From Anaerolineales bacterium UBA5069 (lineage in GTDB: Bacteria; Chloroflexota; Anaerolineae; Caldilineales; Caldilineaceae), in assembly GCA_002415895.1 (NCBI GenBank), contig DIAV01000339.1:1-14897 (forward strand): DNA of 14,897 bases, read 5' to 3'. The notes below the pieces were generated by a model, which was not told the DNA's origin, ran no database searches, and saw only the letters and a list, made by a program, of their open reading frames with translations. The translations under genes were made by a program, and so were the position numbers. Positions 1 to 8,355 of this stretch are shown here, one piece after another. Position 1 is the stretch's first letter. The number at the start of each line of letters is the position of its first letter.

Positions 1-11
1 AGGGGGTGAAG

Positions 12-62
12 CGCACACTTCTTTTTTTTCAAATTCACATTTGCGTCAAGGGTAAGTGTGCG
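12..62. repeat. 9-bp inverted repeat flanking a T8 tract
   Basis: CGCACACTT at 12-20 is the exact reverse complement of AAGTGTGCG at 54-62, with 33 nt between the arms. The spacer begins with a run of eight T (22-29). It could be a pair of binding half-sites or a weak hairpin. The local 4-bp stem GAAG/CTTC (8-11, 18-21) followed by T8 could also be the end of a terminator for a gene to the left of the window. I cannot decide between these. Confidence 0.35.
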
Positions 63-82
63 GCGGGCAGTGTGGGGGTCTT

Positions 83-105
83 GGGGGGGGGCGGTTGGCC
101 CCCCC
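83..105. repeat. G9/C7 hairpin with G-quadruplex potential
   Basis: Nine consecutive G (83-91) can pair with seven consecutive C (99-105) around a short loop. Further G runs at 65-67 and 74-78 precede it, so the plus strand between 65 and 91 also fits the usual G3+N1-7 quadruplex pattern. It lies about 270 bp upstream of the regulator start. Homopolymer runs of this length are also prone to sequencing error and slippage. Confidence 0.4.
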
Positions 106-377
106 GCTACGCAAGCCGCGGCGCACTTGGCAGATGCACCCGTATGTGATTGTTGTAAACCGATTGGCAACAGGCGCAGCCCTGGGTGAAGGCGTGTACC
201 AGTTGCGTGAGCGGCCTGCATGGTAGATAATGGGCAACGTTCGGACGCAGGACGCGGTCTCACACAACAGATATGCAGGCCATTGCCTGTTGTGGTCGAA
301 CGCGCAGGCATCCGGCAGCGCATTTCACAGCAATTCGGGTTGATTCCCCCATAATCGATATTGTCGAAGGTGAACGC

Positions 378-1178
378 ATGACGGGATCACGCGGTGATGA
401 CGCATCCGCGCCGAAAAGCCGTTCGCGGCCGGACGCAGATGCAAGCAGCAAGCTTGAAAAACGTATGGCAATGCTCAAGGGGATGGAAGCATTTCGCGGG
501 CTGCGCGAATCGGAATTGGCGGCGCTACTCGAGGATTTGCACTTGCGCGAATATGCGCGCGATGAGGTGATCTTTCGCCAGGGTGACGAGTCGCGTCAGG
601 TCTATTTTGTGCTCAAGGGTAAAGTGCGGGTCTACAAGATTAGCCCGTCGGGGGGCGAGACATCGATTGATATCTTCTCTGCCAATGATGTGCTGGGTGA
701 GCTGGCGGCGCTGGACAACCATCCGCGCTCGGCCACAGCCAAGGCCGTGACTGCGGTTTCGCTCCTTTCCATGGCGCAGGAACATTTCATTGGCCATCTT
801 CAGGCCATGCCCGGGCTTGCCCTGGGGCTGGCGCGCGTGCTGGCGCAAAAGCTGCGCTGGACGTCGGCATATGCTGAGTCTATTGCCCAGTTTGATGCTG
901 CGGGGCGGTTACTCCACATTATCCTGCTGAATGGCGAGCGCTACGGGGAACTGAGCGCCGACGGCCGCACCTCCACAGTGAACATGGGGCTCAACCAATC
1001 TGATCTGGCATCGATGATTGGCGCACGGCGCGAGTGGGTGAATCGCATACTGAGCGATTGGCGCAAGCGTGGCCTGCTTGAGTTCGACAATGGTGTAATC
1101 ACAATTCTCGACTTGCCGCGCGTGATTGCCGAGCGCGACAGTCGCCTTGAAGCGATCCAGATGTCGGACGAGTGGTAG
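378..1178 (+). CDS. Crp/Fnr-family transcriptional regulator, predicted cAMP-responsive
   Basis: This is a 266-residue cytoplasmic DNA-binding regulator. Residues 1-28 are a polar tail longer than in E. coli CRP. Residues about 32-150 form the cyclic-nucleotide beta-roll, with a phosphate-binding cassette containing G107-E108-L109 and R117-S118. The dimer helix carries T162-S163 at the place of E. coli CRP T127-S128, the pair that contacts adenine. The helix-turn-helix spans about 206-226, and its recognition helix reads RREWVNR, keeping the Arg, Glu and Arg that in E. coli CRP read TGTGA half-sites. Those matches are by eye against remembered CRP sequence. ATG 378 was chosen because GAAGG (366-370) lies 7 nt upstream; the longer frame from 273 lacks such a signal. 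No Fnr-type cysteine cluster is present, so oxygen sensing is unlikely. A secreted-protease gene follows 76 bp downstream on the same strand and may be cotranscribed. The ligand is inferred, not shown. Confidence 0.9.
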   Translation: MTGSRGDDASAPKSRSRPDADASSKLEKRMAMLKGMEAFRGLRESELAALLEDLHLREYARDEVIFRQGDESRQVYFVLKGKVRVYKISPSGGETSIDIFSANDVLGELAALDNHPRSATAKAVTAVSLLSMAQEHFIGHLQAMPGLALGLARVLAQKLRWTSAYAESIAQFDAAGRLLHIILLNGERYGELSADGRTSTVNMGLNQSDLASMIGARREWVNRILSDWRKRGLLEFDNGVITILDLPRVIAERDSRLEAIQMSDEW

Positions 1179-1254
1179 GGACGAGTCTGCTCCCGCATAT
1201 CGCTCTCCCCCCCCTGATACGCTGGCTCGCCGCCGCAATGGCGAAGGAGCCTTC

Positions 1255-4029
1255 ATGCAACATCACGCACGGCTGCAACATCATCAATGGCCGCCTGCCC
1301 GCGACCACCGTTCCACTGCACAGGGGTTGGCGTGGGCGCGGTTTGCTATTGCCATGCTGGTAGCGTTCTGCCTGTTGTGGCCATCAGCCATCCAGGCGCA
1401 GGATATTGCGCCCGCGGCCGCAGATGGTGCACAGACCATTCTCACACTGAAACCCGTGGCCGATGCGACCATTATTGCTACGCAATTGGGCACAACGGGT
1501 GGCAACAATAGTGAATTGCGCATAGCACAGCAGCCCGACAGGATGGAATATGCGTTGCTGCGCTTTGATGTGAGCGCATTGCCTGCCGGTGCGACAATTA
1601 AAGCTGCTACGCTGCGCCTCTACCAAACGCGCAGCGATGTTGACGCGTCAGCCGTTTTCTTGCCGCTCTATCGCATTTTGGAGCCGTGGGATGAGGCAAA
1701 AGTCACGTGGGCCAACCAGCCTCCATTCGACGATAACGCGATCGGTGGGTTCGATTCGCCCGCGCAAAGCGCGGTTGAGGTGGAGGCGGACATTACCGCG
1801 CTGGTCGCAGCATGGGTATCAGGCGCTTTTCCGAATGAAGGCCTCTTGATTACCACCGGCGCAAATGACCTTTACTTCGCGCGCGCCTTCTCCAGCCGCG
1901 AAGGGGCGAAGGCGCCGCAACTCCTGATTGATTACACGCTGCCGCCGCTGCGCATTTGCCGCGAGCAAATTGATGATTGCCAGGCGGCCGCCGGCGCGAT
2001 TCTCTCCATTGTTGGCACGCAGGAAAAGCGCATAGCTGACGCCGCCGGCGTTGTGGATTCGACAGGGCTGGCGCTGGGCCAGCAGCTTTGGGCGCGCTTG
2101 CAAGTAGAAAGCGGCGACGACGGCGCACGCTTTGACACGGCGGCACCCGTAACCATAGATGCCTCGCGCTTCGTTTTTCGGTCCAGTAGTGAAAGCTGGG
2201 AGATGCCGCTGGCCGTGACCGAGGGTCGGCCGCTGTGGATCCAGGATCTGACCCTAAGCGCACAATGGTTCGTGGAAGCGAACCCCGCCGACGCTGCGCA
2301 ACTGCGCGACCGCATTATCAAGGCCTCGGACTATCTTTACTCCTTTACCGATGGTCAATTTGCACTGGGCAATGTCACGGTGCGCCAGCTCTACGATGGA
2401 TGGGACGCAGCCAATATCCAGCTTTACGCCAACAATATTCTCCAGCCCAAAGCCATCATTGGCGGCATTGTCGGGATCGAAACACCTGATTTTGCGCTGG
2501 GGAACGCGGTTCGCTATTCACCTGGCGCCGTCTCCATGGGATCGTACTGGAACCGCTTCGGTTCGCCGCCCAACTCGCTCAACGTCTTTGATGGCACCGT
2601 CTACAACGAAAATGACGTTGCCGACGACTGGTCGCTGGCGCTGGCGCACGAATTTGGTCACTATCTGCTCTATCTCTTCGACACCTATACCGGCGTGGAC
2701 GGGATCAGCAATCTGGCGCTCACCAAGCTGTGCACCGGCACGGCGATGGGCGATGTTTATCGCACCTCCAACCAGAATTTCATCTTCGATCCCACGCATT
2801 GGAATACCAAGTGCAATGGCACAGAGGCCTTTGCGCGCCTGAACGGGCGCACGGAATGGCAAACGATCGCGGGCTGGTATGCGTGGGTTGTTCCGCCGGT
2901 GGCGATTGTGGACGGCCCAGTGGCGCCGCCGGCGCCTGTCACAAGCGTTACATTTGTGGCGCCGCGCACGACACCCGGCCGCGCCGCGCCGAGCCTCTTC
3001 AACCTGGACTATCGTGACGGTGAAACGAGCTCGGGCGAGGCGCGCGCATTTCTCTACCAGGGCGGGCGGCTGGTGGAGCAGGGCAAGCCTCCAGAGGCAA
3101 GCCTCACGCTGGAAGTGACGGGGGCCCAGGTGGGCGACCGCTTGTGCGTCTACGACGTCAACGACCACGCCTCCACGAGCGACAATCCGCGCCACCAGTT
3201 TGGGTGCGAGGAGATTGCTGCCAATGACGTCGTTTTCATGACTAAGGAAGAGACGTGGAACCCGCAGATCACGCTCTTACAGGTGGGGGCGCAGCAACTG
3301 CAAATTGTTGTGCGGGCCGACGTTGCTCCCAACCAGCAGGTGAGCGTGCGTCTCTTCCCGGAGCACCAAACCGCGCTGACGCCCCTTGTGCTGCCACGTA
3401 CCGGCGATGTCTTCTCGGCAACGGTGAAATTGTCGCAGCCCGTGCCTGCACTCTATGCGCAGGTTTTTGTGAATGAAGCACCTGCTGCGCCCACCACACG
3501 GCGGGAGATTGTGGCAGATCGAGGTACGGGTGGGGGCGGCGCGTTTGGCCCAGCCAAGGCGTACGGCGGCGCGCTGGTGGTTTCGTCGGATGGCAACGCA
3601 ACCTTCGAATTTGCCGGTGATCTCGATTTGGCGCCGGGCCAATCCATTGCGTGGCAAAGTATGCCGGGTACGCCGCCACTGCCTCCGTTCAGGGTGATCT
3701 CGGGGCAATCCTACCGGCTGGATGCGTTTCCACCAGCGCTTGCCGGCAACGGCATCGTGCATATCATTTATGACAATCTGTTTGGGGCGCAGGGTGCCGG
3801 AGCAGCAGAGAGCGCAGGAGCAGGTGGCCCGGCCAACACTGCGCTCTACTTCTGGAATGGAACTGTGTGGCGGCGACTGCCCACGCAGTTGACGACGCCC
3901 GCCGATAGCACAGACGGCGAGCAGATGGCCAGTGCGCCCAGCCAGGGGGTTGGCGTCTATGCAGTGCTGGCTGATTTGCCGGGCAGCAGCGTTACCTACC
4001 TGCCAATGGTGCGTGTGAAGATGAAATAG
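1255..4029 (+). CDS. Secreted DNRLRE-domain protein with HEFGH metalloprotease motif
   Basis: This is a 924-residue exported protein. A signal peptide runs to about residue 48: basic N-region, hydrophobic stretch near 30-43, probable cut after SAIQA. Residues about 62-228 match a DNRLRE domain, a beta-sandwich fold found in many secreted bacterial proteins and often associated with carbohydrate binding. The middle contains HEFGH at 465-469, followed by FDTY (475-478). This resembles the HExxH-x6-D-x-Y zinc motif of CLCA-type peptidases and related bacterial proteins. A CTGTAM segment (492-497) may supply the Met-turn. The remainder, to 924, looks like beta-sandwich domains, ending in YLPMVRVKMK. 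ATG 1255 was preferred because GAAGGAG (1243-1249) lies 5 nt upstream and the signal peptide then begins near the start; the frame from 1126 would overlap the regulator gene. Substrate and localisation beyond export are unknown. Pseudo-enzyme status is possible because the third zinc ligand is uncertain. Confidence 0.85.
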   Translation: MQHHARLQHHQWPPARDHRSTAQGLAWARFAIAMLVAFCLLWPSAIQAQDIAPAAADGAQTILTLKPVADATIIATQLGTTGGNNSELRIAQQPDRMEYALLRFDVSALPAGATIKAATLRLYQTRSDVDASAVFLPLYRILEPWDEAKVTWANQPPFDDNAIGGFDSPAQSAVEVEADITALVAAWVSGAFPNEGLLITTGANDLYFARAFSSREGAKAPQLLIDYTLPPLRICREQIDDCQAAAGAILSIVGTQEKRIADAAGVVDSTGLALGQQLWARLQVESGDDGARFDTAAPVTIDASRFVFRSSSESWEMPLAVTEGRPLWIQDLTLSAQWFVEANPADAAQLRDRIIKASDYLYSFTDGQFALGNVTVRQLYDGWDAANIQLYANNILQPKAIIGGIVGIETPDFALGNAVRYSPGAVSMGSYWNRFGSPPNSLNVFDGTVYNENDVADDWSLALAHEFGHYLLYLFDTYTGVDGISNLALTKLCTGTAMGDVYRTSNQNFIFDPTHWNTKCNGTEAFARLNGRTEWQTIAGWYAWVVPPVAIVDGPVAPPAPVTSVTFVAPRTTPGRAAPSLFNLDYRDGETSSGEARAFLYQGGRLVEQGKPPEASLTLEVTGAQVGDRLCVYDVNDHASTSDNPRHQFGCEEIAANDVVFMTKEETWNPQITLLQVGAQQLQIVVRADVAPNQQVSVRLFPEHQTALTPLVLPRTGDVFSATVKLSQPVPALYAQVFVNEAPAAPTTRREIVADRGTGGGGAFGPAKAYGGALVVSSDGNATFEFAGDLDLAPGQSIAWQSMPGTPPLPPFRVISGQSYRLDAFPPALAGNGIVHIIYDNLFGAQGAGAAESAGAGGPANTALYFWNGTVWRRLPTQLTTPADSTDGEQMASAPSQGVGVYAVLADLPGSSVTYLPMVRVKMK

Positions 4030-4074
4030 CGGGCGCACATCCACAACCGCAGCCACAGCCACTGCTACACGACT

Positions 4075-7000
4075 TCAGGCCAGCGCTGCGTGGGCTGCCG
4101 CCACGATCTCGCGATTGACCGTTATATTCTTCAAGTAGCTTGCGCGCATTTCCACATCGGAGATGCGCGCGGCGCGTTCGCGGAGGGTGCGTAATGCATC
4201 CTCGAATGCTGCCTGGGCCTCGGCATGGGCGCTGCACGCCTGTAGCACGCGCGCGCACCAGTAGCCGTCGCGCTGCGGGAAGTAGTCGCCGCCATGGGCG
4301 GCAAGGTTGGCGATGCCGCGCCGCGCAGCGTCCAACGCGGCTGCATCCTGGCCCAAAGCCAGGTGGGCGCGCGCCTGTGCCGCGTAAATGCCCGTCAGCG
4401 CGTCGATTTGCCCCAGGGTTGTGGCCAATGCCTCCGCGGCATTGGCTTCGGCAAGTGCATCGGCGGGCTTGCTCAGGTTGAGCAGGGCGAGGGCAAGATC
4501 AGCTCGGCAGGTGGCTTCAAGCGAGGTGTCGCCTTGTTCCAAAGCCAGCGCAAGGGCGGCGCGCAGTGATGCGGCGCCCTCTTCGGGCTGCGCATCGTCG
4601 CGCTGCACCTGGCCCAGATTGCAGAGCAGGTAAGCGGAGCCGAAATCGCTGCCGATGGCGCGGCTAATCGCGAGGCCGGCCAGCAGCGCGCGCGTGGCTT
4701 TATCGTATTGGCCGACAAGCGCGTGCAGGATGCCCATTTCGTTCCAGATAAGCCACTCCTCAAAGCGATTGCGAATGGCCTGCTGCACGTGGAGCGCCTC
4801 CTCAAGGCGGGGCAGCGCCTGTGCAAAATCACCCATTGATCCATACGCCTGTGCAACAGCGAGCAGGCTTGCACCCACGCCGGCGCGATCGCCAATGGCC
4901 TTGCGAATCGCAAGCGCATCACGATAGGCTTGGAGCGCTGCTGCATGGTGGCCAGCAATGCTTTCCACATGGCCCAGTGCTGTGCGTGCGCGTGCCTCGC
5001 GTTCGCGATTGCCATGCGCGCGTTGGAAGGCGAGGTCGGCGGCAAAGGCAGCACGGGCGTCATCATAGCGCCCCTGTTGGCGATAGACGAGGCCCATGCC
5101 GTAGCTGGTGTTGGCCGCCTCGGCGGCGACGTCGGCATCATCTGCGGCAGCCTGGCAAAGCTGGCGTGCTGCACTGAAGTGCGCTTCTGCAATGGCATAA
5201 TCGGCCTGTCGCCATGCGATTGAGCCAAGGCGATTGCGACAGCGGGCCTGCGCGAGCGGGTTGTCCACACTCGCGGCCAAGCCGCGGCGCAACGCCTGCT
5301 CTGCCTGCGCGTAGTCACCCACAGATTCGTAGTAGTCACTCCACAAGCAGGCGCAATCCACAGCAGCGGCGTCCGGCGCGGCGTCTAGTTGTGCAAGCAG
5401 TGCGTACTCCTCATCGCGCCGCCCCAGGATGTGGAGCGTGACGACCTGTCCCGCAATGAAGGCTGCGCGCGGTTCGAGCATGGCGGCGCGGCCATAGTAG
5501 AGGAGCGCCGTATCGTTGGCGTAATCGTTTTGAGCGCGAGCGGCGGCGCGCGCCAGATAATCCAGTGCGCGCTTGCGCACGGCGGCGCTGCGCGTGTCGC
5601 TGTGGTAGTAGTGGTGTGCAAGCTCTTCAATATCGCTCGGGCGCAGTGCTTCCAGCGCTTCGGCCACTTCAAGATGCAGTTCGCGCTGCTGTTCGCCCAG
5701 CAACGTGTTGTAGGCGACATCGCGCATAATGTTGTGCTTGAAGAGATAGACGGGTGCCCGGCTTTCGGAATGTGAGGCTGTGGTCACATCCACGCGCACA
5801 AAGTCGCGCGCCAATGCCTGCTCCACGGCGCTGCGCACTTCAATGCGGCGGCTCTGCAGGGGGCGCACCGCCTCGAGCAGATCAAGCGCAAAGGTGCGGC
5901 CAATGACGCTGGCAACCTTGAGCGACAAACGCGCAGTCTCGGGCAGGCGATCGAGGCGCGCCAGCACAACACCCTGCACCGAAGTGGGTACGCCCAGATC
6001 AATCACGTCGAGCGGCGCGTTGGCAAGCAGGCGTGGCGCGTCGGCATCGTCTGAGACGCAGTGCGCGGCGCGCAGTGCGGCCAGCGTTTGATCGGCAAGC
6101 TGCCAGCCATGAGGCGTTGCCATAAGCCGTCCCACATCCACAAGCGCAGTGACCAGTTCCTCCACAAAGAAGGGGTTGCCATGCGCCTGTGCATGGATTA
6201 CATCGACCGCGAGCGGGTCCACAGGCCCGCCAAGACGGTGCGTCACGAGTGCTGTGGTTGCCGCGCCTGACAATTCGCCAAGGTTAACGCTGACGGCGCC
6301 AGGCGGCATGTCGCCCGATTGCAGTGGCTCGTCACCCGCTTCGGACGTACGTTGCACAATGACGAGCGCAAGTGGCGGCGGCGGCGCGTTGAGCAGCTGG
6401 ACGAAAATTTCGCGCGAGGCTTCGTCAATCCAGTGGGCGTCTTCCAGCGTAAGCAGAAAAGGCTGCGCGTCGGCTGCGGCTGCGATGAGTTCGAGCACCA
6501 GTGCGGTGCGTGCGCCCTGTCGTGTGCGCGCCTCCAGGTGGGATGTGAGCGGCGAGGCGGCCATGGCGCTGTCGACCAGTGGTGCCAGCAAAGGCGCCCG
6601 CGCCCTTGCTGCGGGCGCAAGGCGCGCAACGGCATCAAGCACGTGCGCTTCGGTTGGCTCCGGCGGCAACTGCAGAATGGCGCGCATAACCTGACGGATG
6701 GCAAAGAAGGGAATGGCGCGCGCTGTGCTTTGGCAGGCGGCGTGGACATGGTTCACACCCAGTGCCACAGTTCTCTGCACAAGCGACGCGGCCATGTGGC
6801 TCTTGCCAATGCCTGCCGTCCCCTCAATGATGAGCAATGGCCCGGCTGGGGTGCGGTGGTCGGAATCCGGGATCGCATGGCAGCGTGCCGCCCACTGCGC
6901 CAGCGCGTGGAGCATAGGCGCGAGTTCCACTTCGCGCCCATGCAGCGGCTCACCATAGAGCTCCATCAACGCGGTGGCAGGCTGGGCACTGCGCTCGAGC

Positions 7001-8355
7001 AGTGCGAAAACGGGTACAGGCGCTGATTTGCCTTTGATACTGCGCGCACCCAGTGGCTGCAGCGCCATTGTGCTGCCCAGAGCGTTGGCCACCTGGCCGG
7101 TTACGAGAATCTCGCTCGGGGCGGCCATGGTCATAAGACGGGCGGCTACGTTGACTTCGTCACCCAGGACGCCATAGGTGCAGCGCGTGGGGCCGCCATA
7201 CGCCCCAATGCGCATGATGCCGCTGCTGATGCCCATGGCGAGCGGGCTAATCTGCGCAAGCGATGGCGGTGGCCGCAAAAGATCGAGTGCGGCTGCGGCC
7301 GCGCGGGCGCTGTCGTCGCCGTGCGCCAGCGGTGCGCCAAAGGCAACATAAAAGTAGCTGCCCTTGTCGCCAATGGTCAGCTGGACGAGCAAGCCGTCGT
7401 AGCGTTGAATCGTCTGCTGCACCCAGCGCATGTAGCGATCAAGGGTCTCGGGTGCGGCCACGTCGCTCTCGAAGTTGACGCCGGCAAAGCGCACAAAGAG
7501 CGCGGTTGCAGGGCGCAGTTCAGCCAGAAAGCGCGCCTGCCCTCCGGCGATCAGCTGTGCAACTGCGGGGTGGATCCACTGCGTGGCTTCAACTGTGGGC
7601 AGGAGCAAGGGGGGCGATGCGGATGCAAAGTCAGCTGCATTGGACTCCAGCACGGCAAAGCGCACACTATCCTTTGTGCGCCAAAGCACCTCAGATACGG
7701 AGCCATCGCCCTTTGTGCTATTTGTTGCGTCGATGGTTGCGGCCAGTGCGCAGAAGGTCTCTGCATCCACCAGCGTTTCGCCAGGGGCCGCCATTTCTTC
7801 GCCACTTGTCAGGCGATCAACCACCGCGCCGGCGAGCACATCCATCAATTGAATGTCTGGATTGCCCACGACACAGCGCCGCACGCGCCCTGTGGCGATG
7901 GCAATTTTGACGGCCAGGCTGCCGAATTGAGGTGCGAAGGCATCAGTCACAGGCATGTCGCTCGCATCGAAGGCGCGCAGCGTTTGCTGCATGGCGGCGG
8001 CGGTGGCTGCTGCGCGCGCCGGTGCATCGCTTGATGGAATGTCTTCGCCTGGCGATTCGCGTGCAAACCAGCAGGTGATGGCATCACCGCTGAAGCCGAT
8101 GACACTGCCGCCGTGGCTTTCAACGCTGGCAATCAGCGCTTCGTAGAGATGATTGAGCAGCCGTGTGAGGGTTTCGGCGCCGCGCCGCAGACCATGCGTG
8201 CGTGCCAGTGCCTCGGAGAGACGCGTGAAGCCGGAGATGTCCGCAAAGAGGACAGTGCCCCAGGCCCATTCAGGCAGCGTGAGGCCCGCGTCCAGCGCGC
8301 GGCGCCTGTCCTGCGGCATGTAGGCTGCAGGCAGCATGGCGTTGGATCTGTTCAT
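4075..8355 (-). CDS. Tandem class III cyclase, AAA/STAND ATPase and TPR protein resembling soluble adenylyl cyclase
   Basis: This is a 1426-residue soluble protein with no signal peptide or membrane segment. Cyclase domain C1 (about 30-210) has FADISGFT with D39 and GFSGD with D91, the metal aspartates, but lacks the Asn/Arg motif. Cyclase domain C2 (about 280-450) has R289 where the first metal Asp belongs, K331 in GDKG, and VNVAARL with N402 and R406, the transition-state pair. The two domains should therefore form one composite site making cyclic AMP or cyclic GMP. An ATPase follows, with Walker A GTAGIGKS (512-519) and Walker B LLTLEDAHWID (634-644). TPR-type helices fill about 1000-1350. 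The same domain order and similar length occur in mammalian soluble adenylyl cyclase. No clear Shine-Dalgarno precedes ATG 8355, and an alternative ATG lies 18 nt inside. The gene converges on the protease gene with a 45-bp gap. The regulatory input is unknown. Confidence 0.93.
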   Translation of the reverse strand: MNRSNAMLPAAYMPQDRRRALDAGLTLPEWAWGTVLFADISGFTRLSEALARTHGLRRGAETLTRLLNHLYEALIASVESHGGSVIGFSGDAITCWFARESPGEDIPSSDAPARAAATAAAMQQTLRAFDASDMPVTDAFAPQFGSLAVKIAIATGRVRRCVVGNPDIQLMDVLAGAVVDRLTSGEEMAAPGETLVDAETFCALAATIDATNSTKGDGSVSEVLWRTKDSVRFAVLESNAADFASASPPLLLPTVEATQWIHPAVAQLIAGGQARFLAELRPATALFVRFAGVNFESDVAAPETLDRYMRWVQQTIQRYDGLLVQLTIGDKGSYFYVAFGAPLAHGDDSARAAAAALDLLRPPPSLAQISPLAMGISSGIMRIGAYGGPTRCTYGVLGDEVNVAARLMTMAAPSEILVTGQVANALGSTMALQPLGARSIKGKSAPVPVFALLERSAQPATALMELYGEPLHGREVELAPMLHALAQWAARCHAIPDSDHRTPAGPLLIIEGTAGIGKSHMAASLVQRTVALGVNHVHAACQSTARAIPFFAIRQVMRAILQLPPEPTEAHVLDAVARLAPAARARAPLLAPLVDSAMAASPLTSHLEARTRQGARTALVLELIAAAADAQPFLLTLEDAHWIDEASREIFVQLLNAPPPPLALVIVQRTSEAGDEPLQSGDMPPGAVSVNLGELSGAATTALVTHRLGGPVDPLAVDVIHAQAHGNPFFVEELVTALVDVGRLMATPHGWQLADQTLAALRAAHCVSDDADAPRLLANAPLDVIDLGVPTSVQGVVLARLDRLPETARLSLKVASVIGRTFALDLLEAVRPLQSRRIEVRSAVEQALARDFVRVDVTTASHSESRAPVYLFKHNIMRDVAYNTLLGEQQRELHLEVAEALEALRPSDIEELAHHYYHSDTRSAAVRKRALDYLARAAARAQNDYANDTALLYYGRAAMLEPRAAFIAGQVVTLHILGRRDEEYALLAQLDAAPDAAAVDCACLWSDYYESVGDYAQAEQALRRGLAASVDNPLAQARCRNRLGSIAWRQADYAIAEAHFSAARQLCQAAADDADVAAEAANTSYGMGLVYRQQGRYDDARAAFAADLAFQRAHGNREREARARTALGHVESIAGHHAAALQAYRDALAIRKAIGDRAGVGASLLAVAQAYGSMGDFAQALPRLEEALHVQQAIRNRFEEWLIWNEMGILHALVGQYDKATRALLAGLAISRAIGSDFGSAYLLCNLGQVQRDDAQPEEGAASLRAALALALEQGDTSLEATCRADLALALLNLSKPADALAEANAAEALATTLGQIDALTGIYAAQARAHLALGQDAAALDAARRGIANLAAHGGDYFPQRDGYWCARVLQACSAHAEAQAAFEDALRTLRERAARISDVEMRASYLKNITVNREIVAAAHAALA

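Larger units (their letters stand above)
1..377. other. Intergenic leader upstream of the Crp-type regulator gene
   Basis: No convincing gene is seen here. The stretch contains an 8-T run (22-29), a long-range inverted repeat (12-20 with 54-62), a run of G facing a run of C (83-91 with 99-105), and then ordinary mixed sequence up to the ribosome binding site of the regulator gene. A TGTGAT half-site occurs at 145-150 but has no matching TCACA partner at CRP spacing. The open frame continues upstream of 378 to an ATG at 273, but that start has no Shine-Dalgarno sequence, so I treat 273-377 as untranslated. Confidence 0.6.

Noticed and set aside
273..377. Upstream extension of the Crp-type regulator to ATG 273
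   Set aside because: No Shine-Dalgarno before 273, while ATG 378 has GAAGG 7 nt upstream; the extra 35 residues resemble no regulator domain.
1126..1254. Upstream extension of the protease gene overlapping the regulator
   Set aside because: It would overlap the regulator by 53 bp and put 43 arginine-rich residues before the signal peptide; ATG 1255 has GAAGGAG in place.
5771..5788. TGTGA...TCACA resembling a CRP operator
   Set aside because: The spacer is 8 nt, not 6, and the site lies inside the cyclase coding sequence, far from any promoter.
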